Translations under genes and position numbers: made by a program
Shown: positions 8,341 through 18,454 of the stretch, one piece after another
Position numbering within the stretch: the first letter of the stretch is position 1
Layout: each line of letters starts with the position of its first letter
Notes under the pieces: model-generated
The model's input: the letters and a program-made list of their open reading frames with translations, nothing else
Database searches by the model: none
What the model was told of the DNA's origin: nothing
Source of the DNA: Bosea sp. OAE506
Lineage (GTDB): Bacteria; Pseudomonadota; Alphaproteobacteria; Rhizobiales; Beijerinckiaceae
Direction: 5' to 3'
Assembly (NCBI RefSeq): GCF_040546595.1
Contig: NZ_JBEPOB010000001.1
Span: 1,985,001-2,049,000, forward strand
DNA length: 64,000 nucleotides

Positions 8341-9255
8341 TCAGAAGCTGTAGGCGGCCTTCACCTTGACGAGGTGCTGGCTGAAATTGGTCAGGTCGAG
8401 ATCGCCGGGCTGGCCCTTGGCCTTGCCCGCCACCTGCACATTGTAAGCGGCCGAGATCGCGAACTGCTTGGTCGCCTGCCAGAACACGCCGGGGCCGGCA
8501 AAGGTGGCGTAGCCGGCTTCCTTGGCGAAGCCGAGCGTGTTGTAGGCGCGCTGGTGGCGGACCTCGCCGCTCAGATAGACGCCGTCCAGCACCTGCCAGG
8601 CGAGCGAGCCGCCGACGGTGAAGGTCGAGGAGCGGGCATAGGGATCGGGACCCGTCCAGGTCATGTCGTGCGACAGGTTGAGTGCCGCGTAGAGCTTGCC
8701 CGGCATCAGGGTCTTGTCGGCGAAGAGGCGCAGGCCAGTGTTGTAGGCGGTGAAGCGGCCGGCGCCGTCGGGGTCGATGCGGTTGAAGCTGGGGTCGATC
8801 ACGGCGGTCAGGCCGATGCCGTGCATGTCGCGGCCGAGGATCTTGTATTTGGTCTCGATGCCGGCGCCGAAGCTGCGCTCGTCGGTGCTGATCCCGGCCA
8901 GGGAGGAGCGGGAATAGCCGCCGAGCAGATAGGGGCCGACCTCGAGGCAGGGCAGCAGGCCATAGGAGCCCTGCAGCATCAGCCCGTGGCTGTTGGACGA
9001 TCCCGTGCGGGTGCCATAGGCGCCGCCATAGGTCAGGCTCGGGCCGAAGGAGCCCTTGTCGGCGACGTCGGAGCCGGTGGTGAAGCCGAAGGCGTCGGTC
9101 GGGATGCCTTCGTTCTCGCTGCAGGCCAGCGCCACCGGCGGCGCGACCGGTGCGCCCTTGCGCGAGGGCAGGTCGGCGGCATGGGTGCTGCCGGCGGTCG
9201 CGAGCAGCAGGGCCGCGAGGGCGCAGGAGGACGAGATGAGGGTGTGGCGGGACAT
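8341..9255 (-). CDS. Outer-membrane beta-barrel protein of unknown function
   Basis: A 304-residue protein with a Sec signal peptide (MSRHTLISSSCALAALLLATAGSTHA, cleavage after the A-x-A at about residue 26-27). The mature part is rich in alternating polar/aromatic strands (TYGGAYGTRTGSS, LMLQGSYGLLPCLEVGPYLLGGY) and ends in a terminal Phe (KVKAAYSF), the usual signature for assembly by BAM. I do not recognise a substrate; it looks like a porin-like or OmpW/MtrB-type barrel with about 12 strands. Two cysteines (in LACSEN and LLPCLEV) could form a disulfide. It is monocistronic with its own terminator. Confidence 0.72.
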   Translation of the reverse strand: MSRHTLISSSCALAALLLATAGSTHAADLPSRKGAPVAPPVALACSENEGIPTDAFGFTTGSDVADKGSFGPSLTYGGAYGTRTGSSNSHGLMLQGSYGLLPCLEVGPYLLGGYSRSSLAGISTDERSFGAGIETKYKILGRDMHGIGLTAVIDPSFNRIDPDGAGRFTAYNTGLRLFADKTLMPGKLYAALNLSHDMTWTGPDPYARSSTFTVGGSLAWQVLDGVYLSGEVRHQRAYNTLGFAKEAGYATFAGPGVFWQATKQFAISAAYNVQVAGKAKGQPGDLDLTNFSQHLVKVKAAYSF

Positions 9256-9423
9256 GGCGGGCTCCGGACCGGCGGGCGCTGGTTAGCGCGAGCGAGAAGG
9301 CCGCCGCGCGGTACCCGACCTTGCGTCAGTTATGCTTAATGAAGCGTTTCCGGCCAGAGGCGGCATGGCCTCCAGATGAAACATTGTTACAGTATGGTGC
9401 CCGTGCAACAGGAGGCCGGGGCT

Positions 9424-9996
9424 TCACCCTTGCGGCGTCAAACTCTTGATCCGCGCGAGGCCGAGCGGCGCGATCTCGGCGAGTTCGGCGAGCGGCTTCC
9501 AGGCGGCGGCATGGACCTCCTCAATCTGGGCGACGAGCGGCGCCGCAGGATCGGCCAGGAAGAGGTATTGCAGGTCGTGATGGACATGGGCCGGCTCGCC
9601 GCGCGCGGGCTTGCCGGGGACGTCATGGCTGTCGATGACGAAGGGCAGGTCGGTGCCCTCGTGCCAGGGATGCAGCCGCAACCCCTGCACGCCGGTTTCC
9701 TCGAGCGCCTCGCGCGCGGCGGAGGCATGGAAGCTCTCGGCCTCCTCCCAATGTCCGCCGGGCTGGAGCCAGCGGCCGATCACGACATGGTCGATCAGCA
9801 GGATGCGGGCATGATCGGGCGAGAGCACATAGGCGCTGGTGGTGACATGGCCGGGGAAGCAGTCGCGCGAGTCCAGCGCATGGCGCTCCGCCATCTGCCA
9901 GCGCAGCAGCGAGAGATGCTCGCGGGGGCCGGCGACCTCGGCGCGATAGCGCTCGACGGCGGCCGCGAGGCGGGTGGGGAAGGCGGGCTGGCTCAT
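9424..9996 (-). CDS. Nudix hydrolase
   Basis: A 190-residue Nudix protein. The Nudix box GX5EX7REUXEEXGU is complete, from GHWEEAE to REALEETGV around residues 80-102. The N-terminal 40 residues are helical and precede the fold, as in the ADP-ribose pyrophosphatase-like group often annotated only as 'NUDIX hydrolase'. The natural substrate cannot be read from the sequence. It is divergent from the zinc-ribbon gene with 113 bases between. Confidence 0.88.
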   Translation of the reverse strand: MSQPAFPTRLAAAVERYRAEVAGPREHLSLLRWQMAERHALDSRDCFPGHVTTSAYVLSPDHARILLIDHVVIGRWLQPGGHWEEAESFHASAAREALEETGVQGLRLHPWHEGTDLPFVIDSHDVPGKPARGEPAHVHHDLQYLFLADPAAPLVAQIEEVHAAAWKPLAELAEIAPLGLARIKSLTPQG

Positions 9997-10109
9997 ATCC
10001 GGGGCACCCTGTTCGTGACGTCACCCTTGTAGCGCTCCGCAGCGGACTTGCACGCGACCGGAAGTTGTGGCTTTGAGCCAGCGCCCTGCATGGGCCCTGC
10101 GAGAATGCC

Positions 10110-10949
10110 GTGACGGACCAGCTCGTCTGCCCCTATTGCGACGCCGAACTCAATCCCGGCGCGATCTCCTGCCGATGCTGCGGGCGCGACCTGACGCCGG
10201 TGCTGCCGCTGCTGCGCCGGCTCGATGCCGCCGAGCGACGGATCACGGGGCTGGAGGAGGCGCGCGCCTCCCTCGAACAGGCACTCGACGAGGTCCGCCG
10301 CTTCAAGGCCGAGGCCGTGCCTGCGCCCGCTGCGGGGGCGGCGGCGACCGCGCCGGGCTCGGACGATGTCGCGCTGGCGGATGCGGCCGATGCGGCCGCC
10401 GCCGCGCTGGTGCCGCCGCCGCGTCGCCGGCTCTGGGCGCTGCTGTTGGGCTTCCTCGTCCTGCTCGGGGCCTATGCCAGTGTGGTGTTCTGGCTCGACC
10501 TGCCACTCTGGGTGCTGCGCACTGCCTCGATCGTCGTGCCCTTCGTCACGGGCGCCGTCTATCTCGGCGTGCGGCCCCGGCTGGCGAAGATCGACATCGC
10601 GGTTACGGTGGCCTTCGCGATTTTTTCCGTCGCGACAATGAACGCATGGCTCGGCTGGAGCGACAACATCCCCGTGCTGCCACAAGGAGTCGCCGCCTGG
10701 CGCGAAACGATGTTCTATGCGCTGAGCATCGGCGCCTCGCTCTTCGCCGGCATGCTGCTGCGCGTGTCCCAGGCCGCTCTCAGCGCCAAGGGCCTCGCCT
10801 CGCTGCCGGGGCTGCGCCAGGGCCTGTCGTCCGTTCACGGAAAACTGCCGCTCGAAACGCTGAAGACGATCGAAACCGCGATTCTCATGGCCAGCACTGT
10901 CCTGTCCGTCGCCGCCGGCCTGATCGCCGGCCTCCTGGGATTGAAGTGA
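10110..10949 (+). CDS. Zinc-ribbon membrane protein, unknown function
   Basis: A 279-residue protein starting at a GTG. An N-terminal zinc ribbon uses CPYC and CRCCG (residues 7-25), followed by a short coiled coil (LLRRLDAAERRITGLEEARASLEQALDEVRRF, residues 33-66), an Ala/Pro-rich linker and about six hydrophobic segments (from residue 107 on). This arrangement suggests a membrane protein with a cytosolic zinc-ribbon head. No enzymatic motif is seen. The next gene starts 5 bases after the stop, so the two form an operon. Confidence 0.65.
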   Translation: MTDQLVCPYCDAELNPGAISCRCCGRDLTPVLPLLRRLDAAERRITGLEEARASLEQALDEVRRFKAEAVPAPAAGAAATAPGSDDVALADAADAAAAALVPPPRRRLWALLLGFLVLLGAYASVVFWLDLPLWVLRTASIVVPFVTGAVYLGVRPRLAKIDIAVTVAFAIFSVATMNAWLGWSDNIPVLPQGVAAWRETMFYALSIGASLFAGMLLRVSQAALSAKGLASLPGLRQGLSSVHGKLPLETLKTIETAILMASTVLSVAAGLIAGLLGLK

Positions 10950-10954
10950 CCGCG

Positions 10955-11452
10955 ATGATCCAGCCGACCGCCTGCCGCCTGTTGCCCGCTCTCTTGCCCG
11001 CTTTCCTGCCCGCCATCGTCGCCTGCGCGGTCCTGCTGGCGGCTGCGCCCCTGCGTGCGGCCGAGCCCGTCCAGCTCATCACCCGCGAGGAGGCGGGGCT
11101 GCCCGCTCCAGACGCGACCGGCGTTCCGACGCGCAATCTCACGCGCGGACCCGGCATCGACACGCAAGGGACGCTCGACAGCGGCGTCGCCGGCAAGCCG
11201 CTGCGGCTGGCGGTGAAGTTCCTGCCGAGCAACGGCGTGCCGGTCGATCCCGAGAAGGTGCAGGTGATCTACCGGCGCCAGCCGGCGCTCGACGTCACCG
11301 CCCGCGTCAAGGCCTTCATCACGCCCCAGGGCATCGAGGCGCCCGCCGTGCTGGTGCCGCCGGGCAAGCACATCATCGAGATCCTGGCCGTCGACAAGGA
11401 AGGCCGCATCGGCCGCGCCCAGATGACGTTGACGGTGGCGCCGGCGCCGTAG
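10955..11452 (+). CDS. Secreted protein of unknown function
   Basis: A 165-residue protein with a long, Leu/Ala-rich signal peptide ending near LRAAEP (about residue 36). The mature part has a beta-sandwich-like run (PLRLAVKFLPSNGVPVDPEKVQVIYRRQPALDVTARVKAFITPQGI) and ends in an Ig-like edge strand (GRIGRAQMTLTVAPAP). It probably acts in the periplasm. It follows the zinc-ribbon membrane protein by 5 bases and is likely co-translated with it. I do not recognise the family. Confidence 0.65.
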   Translation: MIQPTACRLLPALLPAFLPAIVACAVLLAAAPLRAAEPVQLITREEAGLPAPDATGVPTRNLTRGPGIDTQGTLDSGVAGKPLRLAVKFLPSNGVPVDPEKVQVIYRRQPALDVTARVKAFITPQGIEAPAVLVPPGKHIIEILAVDKEGRIGRAQMTLTVAPAP

Positions 11453-11461
11453 GGCAGCGGG

Positions 11462-11565
11462 CGTCATGCTCGGGCTCGCCCCGAGCATCTCGGGACGAGA
11501 GAGGCTCCTCGCCCTTATCGGCCTGAGATTCTCGGGTCTGCGCTTCGCTTCGCCCGAGAATGACG
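11462..11565. repeat. Palindromic repeat, GTCATG/GAATGACGG family
   Basis: CGTCATGCTCGGGCTCGCCC at the left and CTTCGCCCGAGAATGACG at the right, with an inner TCGGGCTCGCCCCGA hairpin. The right half is nearly identical to that of 6594-6725. Confidence 0.8.
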
Positions 11566-11619
11566 GCCAGCCGAAATCCCCGCCTGCGCTTCCACGCCGG
11601 CGTCACAAATGAGGGGCAG

Positions 11620-11718
11620 CGGAGCGCCGCGAGGCGCGGGTCTCGATATCCGCATCCGTTGAGCCAGGATGCGGCGCGGATGGATTGAGCCACCATCCGC
11701 ACGCCCCGTGGCGCTCCG
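11620..11718. repeat. Inverted repeat enclosing two hairpins with identical loops
   Basis: Outer arms CGGAGCGCC (11620-11628) and GGCGCTCCG (11710-11718). Inside are CCGCATCC-N9-GGATGCGG (11650-11674) and GCGGATGG-N9-CCATCCGC (11676-11700); both 9-base loops carry TTGAGCCA after one differing base. Single copy in this window. Confidence 0.75.
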
Positions 11719-12120
11719 CTTGTCGGCGATTTTTGACCTCGGGCCGCGCTTATCGGGTCGAAAGCCAGCCTCCGCCGCGAGCCCTGGACGCCAGTTCCCC
11801 TCATCGGGTTGTCGCGCCGTCAGGCATGGGACGAAGGCGTGATGCGAACGACCTGTCCAGCGAGCTCCTCGCACAGGGGCCGTAGTACCCCATGCAGACA
11901 AGCTTGCGCAGTCTGCATCACTTTGAGTGGAAAACGCCACCGCAGGCGGCGGCTTTCGGCGGTGCCCCGAAGCCTCCCGAGTGCGGGGTGCAAACCAGCC
12001 CGCAGGCGCCGCGCCCATCCCCGCCAACGGCTTGCCTTCTGGATGGCTGCCCCTCGGGGATGAGGTGGTGGCATCCTAGGGTGAGAAAGAAGCAGCGGGG
12101 ATTAATTTTCCGATCCTCCC

Positions 12121-12251
12121 CGTCATGGTCGGGCTTGTCCCGACCATCCACGTCTTCACGCAGGAACGATCGGCGATGCCCTTCCACAGAGCGGCTCGCC
12201 CGGCATCGGCGTCGCAAGACGTGGATGGTCGCCACAAGGGCGACCATGACG
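12121..12251. repeat. Palindromic repeat, GTCATGGTCGGG family
   Basis: Left arm CGTCATGGTCGGGCTTGTCC, right arm ending GCGACCATGACG, with inner ACCATCCACGTC / GACGTGGATGGT arms. Same family as 6594-6725 and 24054-24145. Confidence 0.8.
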
Positions 12252-12330
12252 GGGAAGGAGCCGGCGCCTTATGCCTCGGCAGCGGTGAGGTCTGCGCCCC
12301 GCTGGTCCAGGGGCCGACACCTCTCCCCAG

Positions 12331-12353
12331 CCCCTCTCCTTACAGGAGAGGGG
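12331..12353. repeat. Perfect hairpin CCCCTCTCCT-TAC-AGGAGAGGGG
   Basis: Ten-base-pair perfect stem with a three-base loop, preceded by CTCTCCCCAG. This sentence-like hairpin is a common intergenic repeat type in proteobacteria; only one copy is in the window. Confidence 0.6.
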
Positions 12354-12618
12354 TTCCCCGCGCCTTTCGCTGATCGCCTAGGTCTGCTTCGGCCCCCCTG
12401 CAGACATAGCGAGTCGTTCGAACAAACATCCGCTTAGCGCCAATCCTGATTTTTAACAGGAATTACCTCTCTCGATAAAACCGACCGTCACTGGTGGCGT
12501 CGTCAGAGGGCTTGGCCCGCCAAGCCGCTAGACCTGCAATGCGGGGGGGGCGGGGATGGTCGGGCGCAGCGGTCTGCAGAATGCCGTTACGACAGTTCCG
12601 ATGAGCCAGTCTCGGTCG

Positions 12619-13945
12619 TCACCGGTTGAGCGTCGCGACAAGGAAGCGTCCCAGCCTTGCCCAGTAGACTCGGAGCTCGTTTTCCATCGGCGCGAAATCT
12701 GGCGAGTGGATATAGCGCTGCATACTCGCAACCGAAATGAGCTGGTCATTGAGCCTTATGCGTTCCAACTCGTCGAAGTAGTCCCGGTTGATGATCTGCC
12801 GCTGGAGTAGGCTGGTGGCGACCGCACCCACTTTACGTGAAAGGTTATCGGGAACGTTCAGCGCGTGCTCGGCAATGTAGCTCTCCACCGTGAGCTCGAG
12901 GAGGATGCGCATAAGCGCCGATACAGCATTCGGATGTTCCCGCAGTGTGAGCAACTGCAGCTCCTCCCATATCGCCCGGGCACGCTGCTGAGCCGCAGTC
13001 CATTGAATGTGGGGCGCGTCGGAAGGAATGAATGTCGTCTGGGGCGGGCGAGGCGGCGCTTGATTACGTCTTGGATTGCGGACGGCGCCAAGCGCATCGA
13101 CGGGCTCGGCTAGGCGCTCGTTCTCGGCAGGAAGGACGCCTTGGTCCTGCAGGCGATTCAGATAGGACCGCTTCCCCTCGTTGTTCCATAAGCCGCCGAG
13201 GGTAACCACCTGATTGGCGAGGTCGCTGGTGATGCGGTGCAGCGCATCGGTCACGGCACCGTGCTCATGGGTAAGGCGGAAACGGCGGCCGCCCGTGCTA
13301 ATACCGGCGCGGTTGCGAAACTCCTCCGACGAGAGAAGTCTAGTCAAAGTCGACCATGGAATGTTTCCTTGAGGAAGTCGGTCAGCATCGGCCAATAATC
13401 GCTCGACTTCGGCCGCGACGTTGATGCCCCCGCCTTGGCCGGTGCGCTCCACGAAATTGAGCTTGGCACGATCATTCCAGCCGAGCTGCCCCACGCCGCG
13501 CTCGCTGAGAGCCGGTGTGCCTGCGGAAGAGGATACTGTCGATAAGGTTGCGGTCCCTCTCGACTTGGCAAGTCAAGCGGTCAGGGACGACTTCGCGCGC
13601 TTCATCGCGAAGCCTAGTGAAGTGGACACGCAGATCCGCAGTAGGGGTGCGCGCCGGATCGAGCAGTAGCTTGAGACAGGTAATCCTCCGATTCCCGTCG
13701 AATACTATGAAGCTATCATCGGCAGGCATGACAAGCGGTGGGTCGTATACTGCGCCGACCTCAGCAATGTCTGCTGCGAGATTTCGCATCTGAACATCGT
13801 GCAGGCGAAAAAGCTCTGCAACAGCGAGATCTTCACTGCCGACTTCGCCGTGGCGGTCATTCGCCTGATTAACGCGGAGATCGACAACAGCTAGGTCTTC
13901 GTACGCCAACTTCGCCCCCTCTTCAGACAGCAGGCGACTATGCAC
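12619..13945 (-). pseudogene. ParB/Srx-type protein, frameshifted into two frames
   Basis: Two overlapping frames encode one protein. The N-terminal part (13945 to about 13490) has a ParB/sulfiredoxin-like motif FIVFDGNRRITCLKLL near residues 78-93. The C-terminal part (13494 to 12619) begins GQLGWNDRAKLNFVERTG and continues for 290 residues of helical sequence. Joined, RRHTGSQRARRGQLGWNDRAK reads through as one ORF of about 440 residues if one G is removed from a GGGG run on the coding strand near 13493. Such ParB/Srx proteins often occur in accessory or defence regions. Composition and codon use are less GC-biased than the neighbours. The start at 13945 is a GTG and uncertain. It may be intact in reality if the extra G is a sequencing error. 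Confidence 0.7.
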
Positions 13946-14046
13946 CTCTGCATACGGGAGCGAAATGCTTGAATCTCGCTCTGGCAGATGCCGGACCGGC
14001 AGGGGCCAACTAGCGGGTGAACGTCCGCTTCCGACCCATTGCAGAC

Positions 14047-14076
14047 GAAAAAGGCGGCGCCTCGCGGCGGCGCCCT
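14047..14076 (-). terminator. Rho-independent terminator of malate synthase gene
   Basis: On the minus strand GGCGCCGCC-GCGA-GGCGCCGCC (one mismatch) is followed by TTTTT, 25-50 bases beyond the malate synthase stop. Confidence 0.75.
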
Positions 14077-14099
14077 TGCATTAGCAGAGCCTCAGCCCC

Positions 14100-15701
<1,602 letters not shown>

Positions 15702-15946
15702 CGCATGCACTCCGGCTGGCGGTTTGTGCCGCGGGTTATCGCTCAGGAGCATCCTTCACGAAACGGGTGCAAAAGGGGAAGACCTTTTCCAAAACGGAAA
15801 ATATGACGTTGCGTCACGTTTGTGGGCGTCAACAGCGATTTCGTCAAAAGCCGTCAAATGGCGGCGATACCGACAATTCGAACGATCGAATTCAGCCCGC
15901 GGCAAGGCGCCATTGCTCTCCTGAGCCCGGATATCGGGGGATAGCC

Positions 15947-17218
15947 ATGAAGGTGCCTGTCATGTTGAAGCGGCTGAAGCGGTTGTGCTCGGACGAGCGC
16001 GGCAATGTGATCACGATCTTCGGCTTCGCGCTGGTGCCGATCATCGGGCTGACGGGCGCGACCATCGACTATTCCCGCGCCACCGAAGCACGCATGAAGC
16101 TGAACTCGGCGGTCGACTCGGCGGCGCTGATGGCAGCGCGCGACGCGACCAAGCTGAGCGACAGCGAGCTGCGCGACCGGATCAACAAATGGGTCGCCGC
16201 CAATCTCAGCGGCGAGGCCGCCAAGAGCTTCACCAGCGCCAACATCACCATTGACCGGACGGCCCGCACGATCACCGTGGCGGCCAATCTGTCGATCGAC
16301 ACCAGCCTGACGCGGCTGATCGGCAAGGACAGCGTGACGGTGGCGAGTTCGGCCCAGTCGACCTGGGGCACGAACACGATCGAGCTGGCGCTGGCGCTGG
16401 ACAATACGGGCTCGATGGGCTCGTCCGGCAAGATGGACGCGCTGAAGGCCGCCTCGCTCGACCTCATCAAGATCATGAAGGACGCGACGCTGACCACGGA
16501 CCAGATCCGCATCTCGGTCGTGCCCTTCGCCACGCAGGTCAAGGTTTCGACAACGCTGAAGGACGAGTCCTGGCTGCGCTACGACCAGAGCAAGACGACC
16601 TGGTCGCAGGATCGCCGGGGCAACTGGATCGCCAACACCGTCACGATCAACAAGTCGAGCTGGACCGGCTGCATCAGCGACCGCGACCAGCCCAACGACG
16701 TCAAGGACAATGAGAGCGTCTCCGCCTATGGCACGCTCTATCCGGCGGATTTCTGCGCGCAGTCGACGCTGGCGCCGATCCTGCCGCTGACCTCGGACTG
16801 GACGGCGCTGGCCAACGCCATCAACGGCATGACCCCGGTGGGCAACACCAACGTCACCATCGGTGCCAATTGGGGCATGGCGACGCTGACGCCGGGCGTC
16901 CCCTTCGGCGAGGCCAAGCCGTTCTCGACGCCGCGGCTGTCGAAATACATGATCCTGCTGACCGACGGCGAGAACACGCAGAACCGCTTCACCTCGAGCG
17001 CAAGCGCCATCGACGACCGCACCAAGCTGGCCTGCCAGAGCGCCAAGGACGCCGGAATCAGGGTCTATACGGTGCGCGTCATCGACGGGAACAGGACGCT
17101 GCTGCAGAACTGCGCCAGCTCGCCCGGCATGTACTACGAGGTCAGCAGTGCTTCGCAGCTGACGCCGGTGTTCCAGCAGATCGCCCGCGAGATCAGCCAG
17201 ATCCGCCTGACGCAGTGA
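15947..17218 (+). CDS. TadG-like pilus-assembly/vWA-domain protein
   Basis: A 423-residue protein with a TadE/TadG-type N-terminus (DERGNVITIFGFALVPIIGLTGATIDYSRA, a single membrane anchor near residues 21-40) followed by a von Willebrand A domain. The MIDAS is LDNTGSMGSSGKMDALK (about residue 155) and a second Asp-containing loop LLTDGENTQ lies near residue 341. Cys pairs in TGCISD, FCAQST, LACQSAK and LLQNCASS suggest an extracytoplasmic location. Starts at ATG 15947 after GGGGGAT. Family members occur with Flp/Tad pilus genes but also, as here, alone; many copies occur in Bosea-type genomes. No Tad genes are in the window. Its 3' end overlaps the convergent HD gene by 26 bases. Confidence 0.85.
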   Translation: MKVPVMLKRLKRLCSDERGNVITIFGFALVPIIGLTGATIDYSRATEARMKLNSAVDSAALMAARDATKLSDSELRDRINKWVAANLSGEAAKSFTSANITIDRTARTITVAANLSIDTSLTRLIGKDSVTVASSAQSTWGTNTIELALALDNTGSMGSSGKMDALKAASLDLIKIMKDATLTTDQIRISVVPFATQVKVSTTLKDESWLRYDQSKTTWSQDRRGNWIANTVTINKSSWTGCISDRDQPNDVKDNESVSAYGTLYPADFCAQSTLAPILPLTSDWTALANAINGMTPVGNTNVTIGANWGMATLTPGVPFGEAKPFSTPRLSKYMILLTDGENTQNRFTSSASAIDDRTKLACQSAKDAGIRVYTVRVIDGNRTLLQNCASSPGMYYEVSSASQLTPVFQQIAREISQIRLTQ

Positions 17219-17807
17219 GCGCGGTAAAGCGCGCCAGGAACAGTTCCTGCGCGCCTTGCGTGTCGAGCGGCTGCAGCAGCGCCGTCACCGCCCGCGGCAG
17301 TGCCTGCGGCCGGCCGAAATAGCGCAGCGCCTCCTCGCGGGAGAAGCCGGCGAGCTCGGTGGCCTCCAGGAAGGCGGCGATGGTGTCGGCCTCCTTGGTC
17401 TTGCGCTTGAGTACAGCGGGCGGGGCCGCCGGCAGGCCGAAGCGCAGATGGATGGCGCCGAGCAGCCGCGTCTCCACCGCCTTGTAGGCGTCGCCCATCA
17501 CGACCTTGAACGGCGAGATCATGTCGCCGATGACGTATTCCGGCGCATCGTGCAGCAGCGCCATAAGCCGCCAACTCTCCGACCAGTCGGGGTTGAGATG
17601 ATCGGCAATGGCCTCGACCAGCAGGCTGTGCTGCGCGACCGAGAAGGAATGGGGTCCTTGCGTCTGGCCGTTCCAGCGCGCGACGCGGGCGAGCCCATGG
17701 GCGATGTCCTCGATCTCGACATCGAGCGGCGAGGGGTCGAGCAGGTCGAGCCGGCGTCCGGACAGCATGCGCTGCCAGGCGCGCGGCGGGGCGGGGGCGC
17801 GGGCCAT
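17193..17807 (-). CDS. HD-domain phosphohydrolase (YfbR-like)
   Basis: A 204-residue HD-superfamily protein. The signature H...HD...D is present in GPHSFSVAQHS and LLHDAPEYVIGD (about residues 50-98). Its closest relatives are the 5'-deoxynucleotidase YfbR-like group, metal-dependent enzymes acting on deoxynucleoside monophosphates. The start MARAPAPPRAW follows directly on tag, 2 bases after its stop. Substrate is inferred from family only. Confidence 0.8.
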   Translation of the reverse strand: MARAPAPPRAWQRMLSGRRLDLLDPSPLDVEIEDIAHGLARVARWNGQTQGPHSFSVAQHSLLVEAIADHLNPDWSESWRLMALLHDAPEYVIGDMISPFKVVMGDAYKAVETRLLGAIHLRFGLPAAPPAVLKRKTKEADTIAAFLEATELAGFSREEALRYFGRPQALPRAVTALLQPLDTQGAQELFLARFTALTASGGSG

Positions 17808-17809
17808 GG

Positions 17810-18454
17810 TCAGGCGGCCGGCCTGATGTCGCGTGCCAGCGCGGCGCATTCTTGCCAGCGGAAGCAGCCGGTGAGGTGGTCGTTGACCAGCCCGCAGGCT
17901 TCCATGAAGGCGTAGACGATCGTCGGGCCGCAGAAGGTGAAGCCGGCCTTCTTCAGATCCTTCGCGATCGCTTCGGAGAGCTTCGTCTGTGTGGGCACCT
18001 CGCCCTGGGTGCGGAAGCTGTTCTGCAGGACGCGGCCGTCGAGATGTTTCCAGAGGAAATCGGCAAAGGGCTCGCGCTCGTTGATGGCGAGATAAGCCCG
18101 CGCGCTCTTGATCGTGCCCTCGATCTTGCCGCGATGGCGGATGATGCCGGGGTCGGCGAGCAGGCGCTGGACGTCCGTTTCGCCAAAGCGCGCGACGGCC
18201 TCGGGCTCGAAACCGGCAAAGCCGGCGCGGAAGGCGTCGCGCTTCCGGAGGATCGTGATCCAGGACAGTCCGGCTTGGAAGCCGTCGAGGATCAGCTTCT
18301 CCCAGAGCGCGCGGGAATCGTACTCCGGCACGCCCCATTCGGTGTCGTGATAGGCGAGATAGAGCGGGTCGGTTCCCGGCCAGCGGCAGCGAAATTTGCC
18401 GTCCGGCCCGGCGATGGCGGTGCGCTCCTCGCCCGCGGTGGTCGTGTCGCTCAT
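17810..18454 (-). CDS. tag: DNA-3-methyladenine glycosylase I
   Basis: Removes 3-methyladenine from alkylated DNA (base-excision repair). The 214-residue protein has the family's KFRCRWPGTDPLYLAYHDTEWGVPEYDSR start (zinc-ligand Cys near residue 22, His near 36), the helix-hairpin-helix region with GLSWITILRKR, and the second zinc-ligand pair near the C-terminus (HLTGCFRWQECAAL). Its ATG overlaps the upstream ygfZ stop (ATGA), and the HD gene follows 2 bases after its own stop. Confidence 0.95.
   Translation of the reverse strand: MSDTTTAGEERTAIAGPDGKFRCRWPGTDPLYLAYHDTEWGVPEYDSRALWEKLILDGFQAGLSWITILRKRDAFRAGFAGFEPEAVARFGETDVQRLLADPGIIRHRGKIEGTIKSARAYLAINEREPFADFLWKHLDGRVLQNSFRTQGEVPTQTKLSEAIAKDLKKAGFTFCGPTIVYAFMEACGLVNDHLTGCFRWQECAALARDIRPAA

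Larger units (their letters stand above)
11453..12618. other. Gene-free, repeat-rich intergenic stretch
   Basis: No supported gene in 1,166 bases. It holds four repeat-type elements: 11462-11565, 11620-11718, 12121-12251 and the hairpin at 12331-12353. Open frames here (for example 11373-11804 and 11515-12027 on the minus strand) read through these repeats, have no start context and no recognisable domain. Between 12540 and 12560 there is a tract GGGGGGGCGGGG. The composition becomes more AT-rich from about 12,420 onward, at the border of the accessory patch. Confidence 0.7.

Noticed and set aside
11373..12247. Several 80-170 codon frames in the gene-free stretch
   Set aside because: They read through palindromic repeats, have no ribosome sites, and their translations do not resemble any protein family.
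12540..12560. Long G tract as a possible quadruplex or phase-variable tract
   Set aside because: Only one run of seven G plus a shorter one; not next to a promoter or coding start, so no support for a function.
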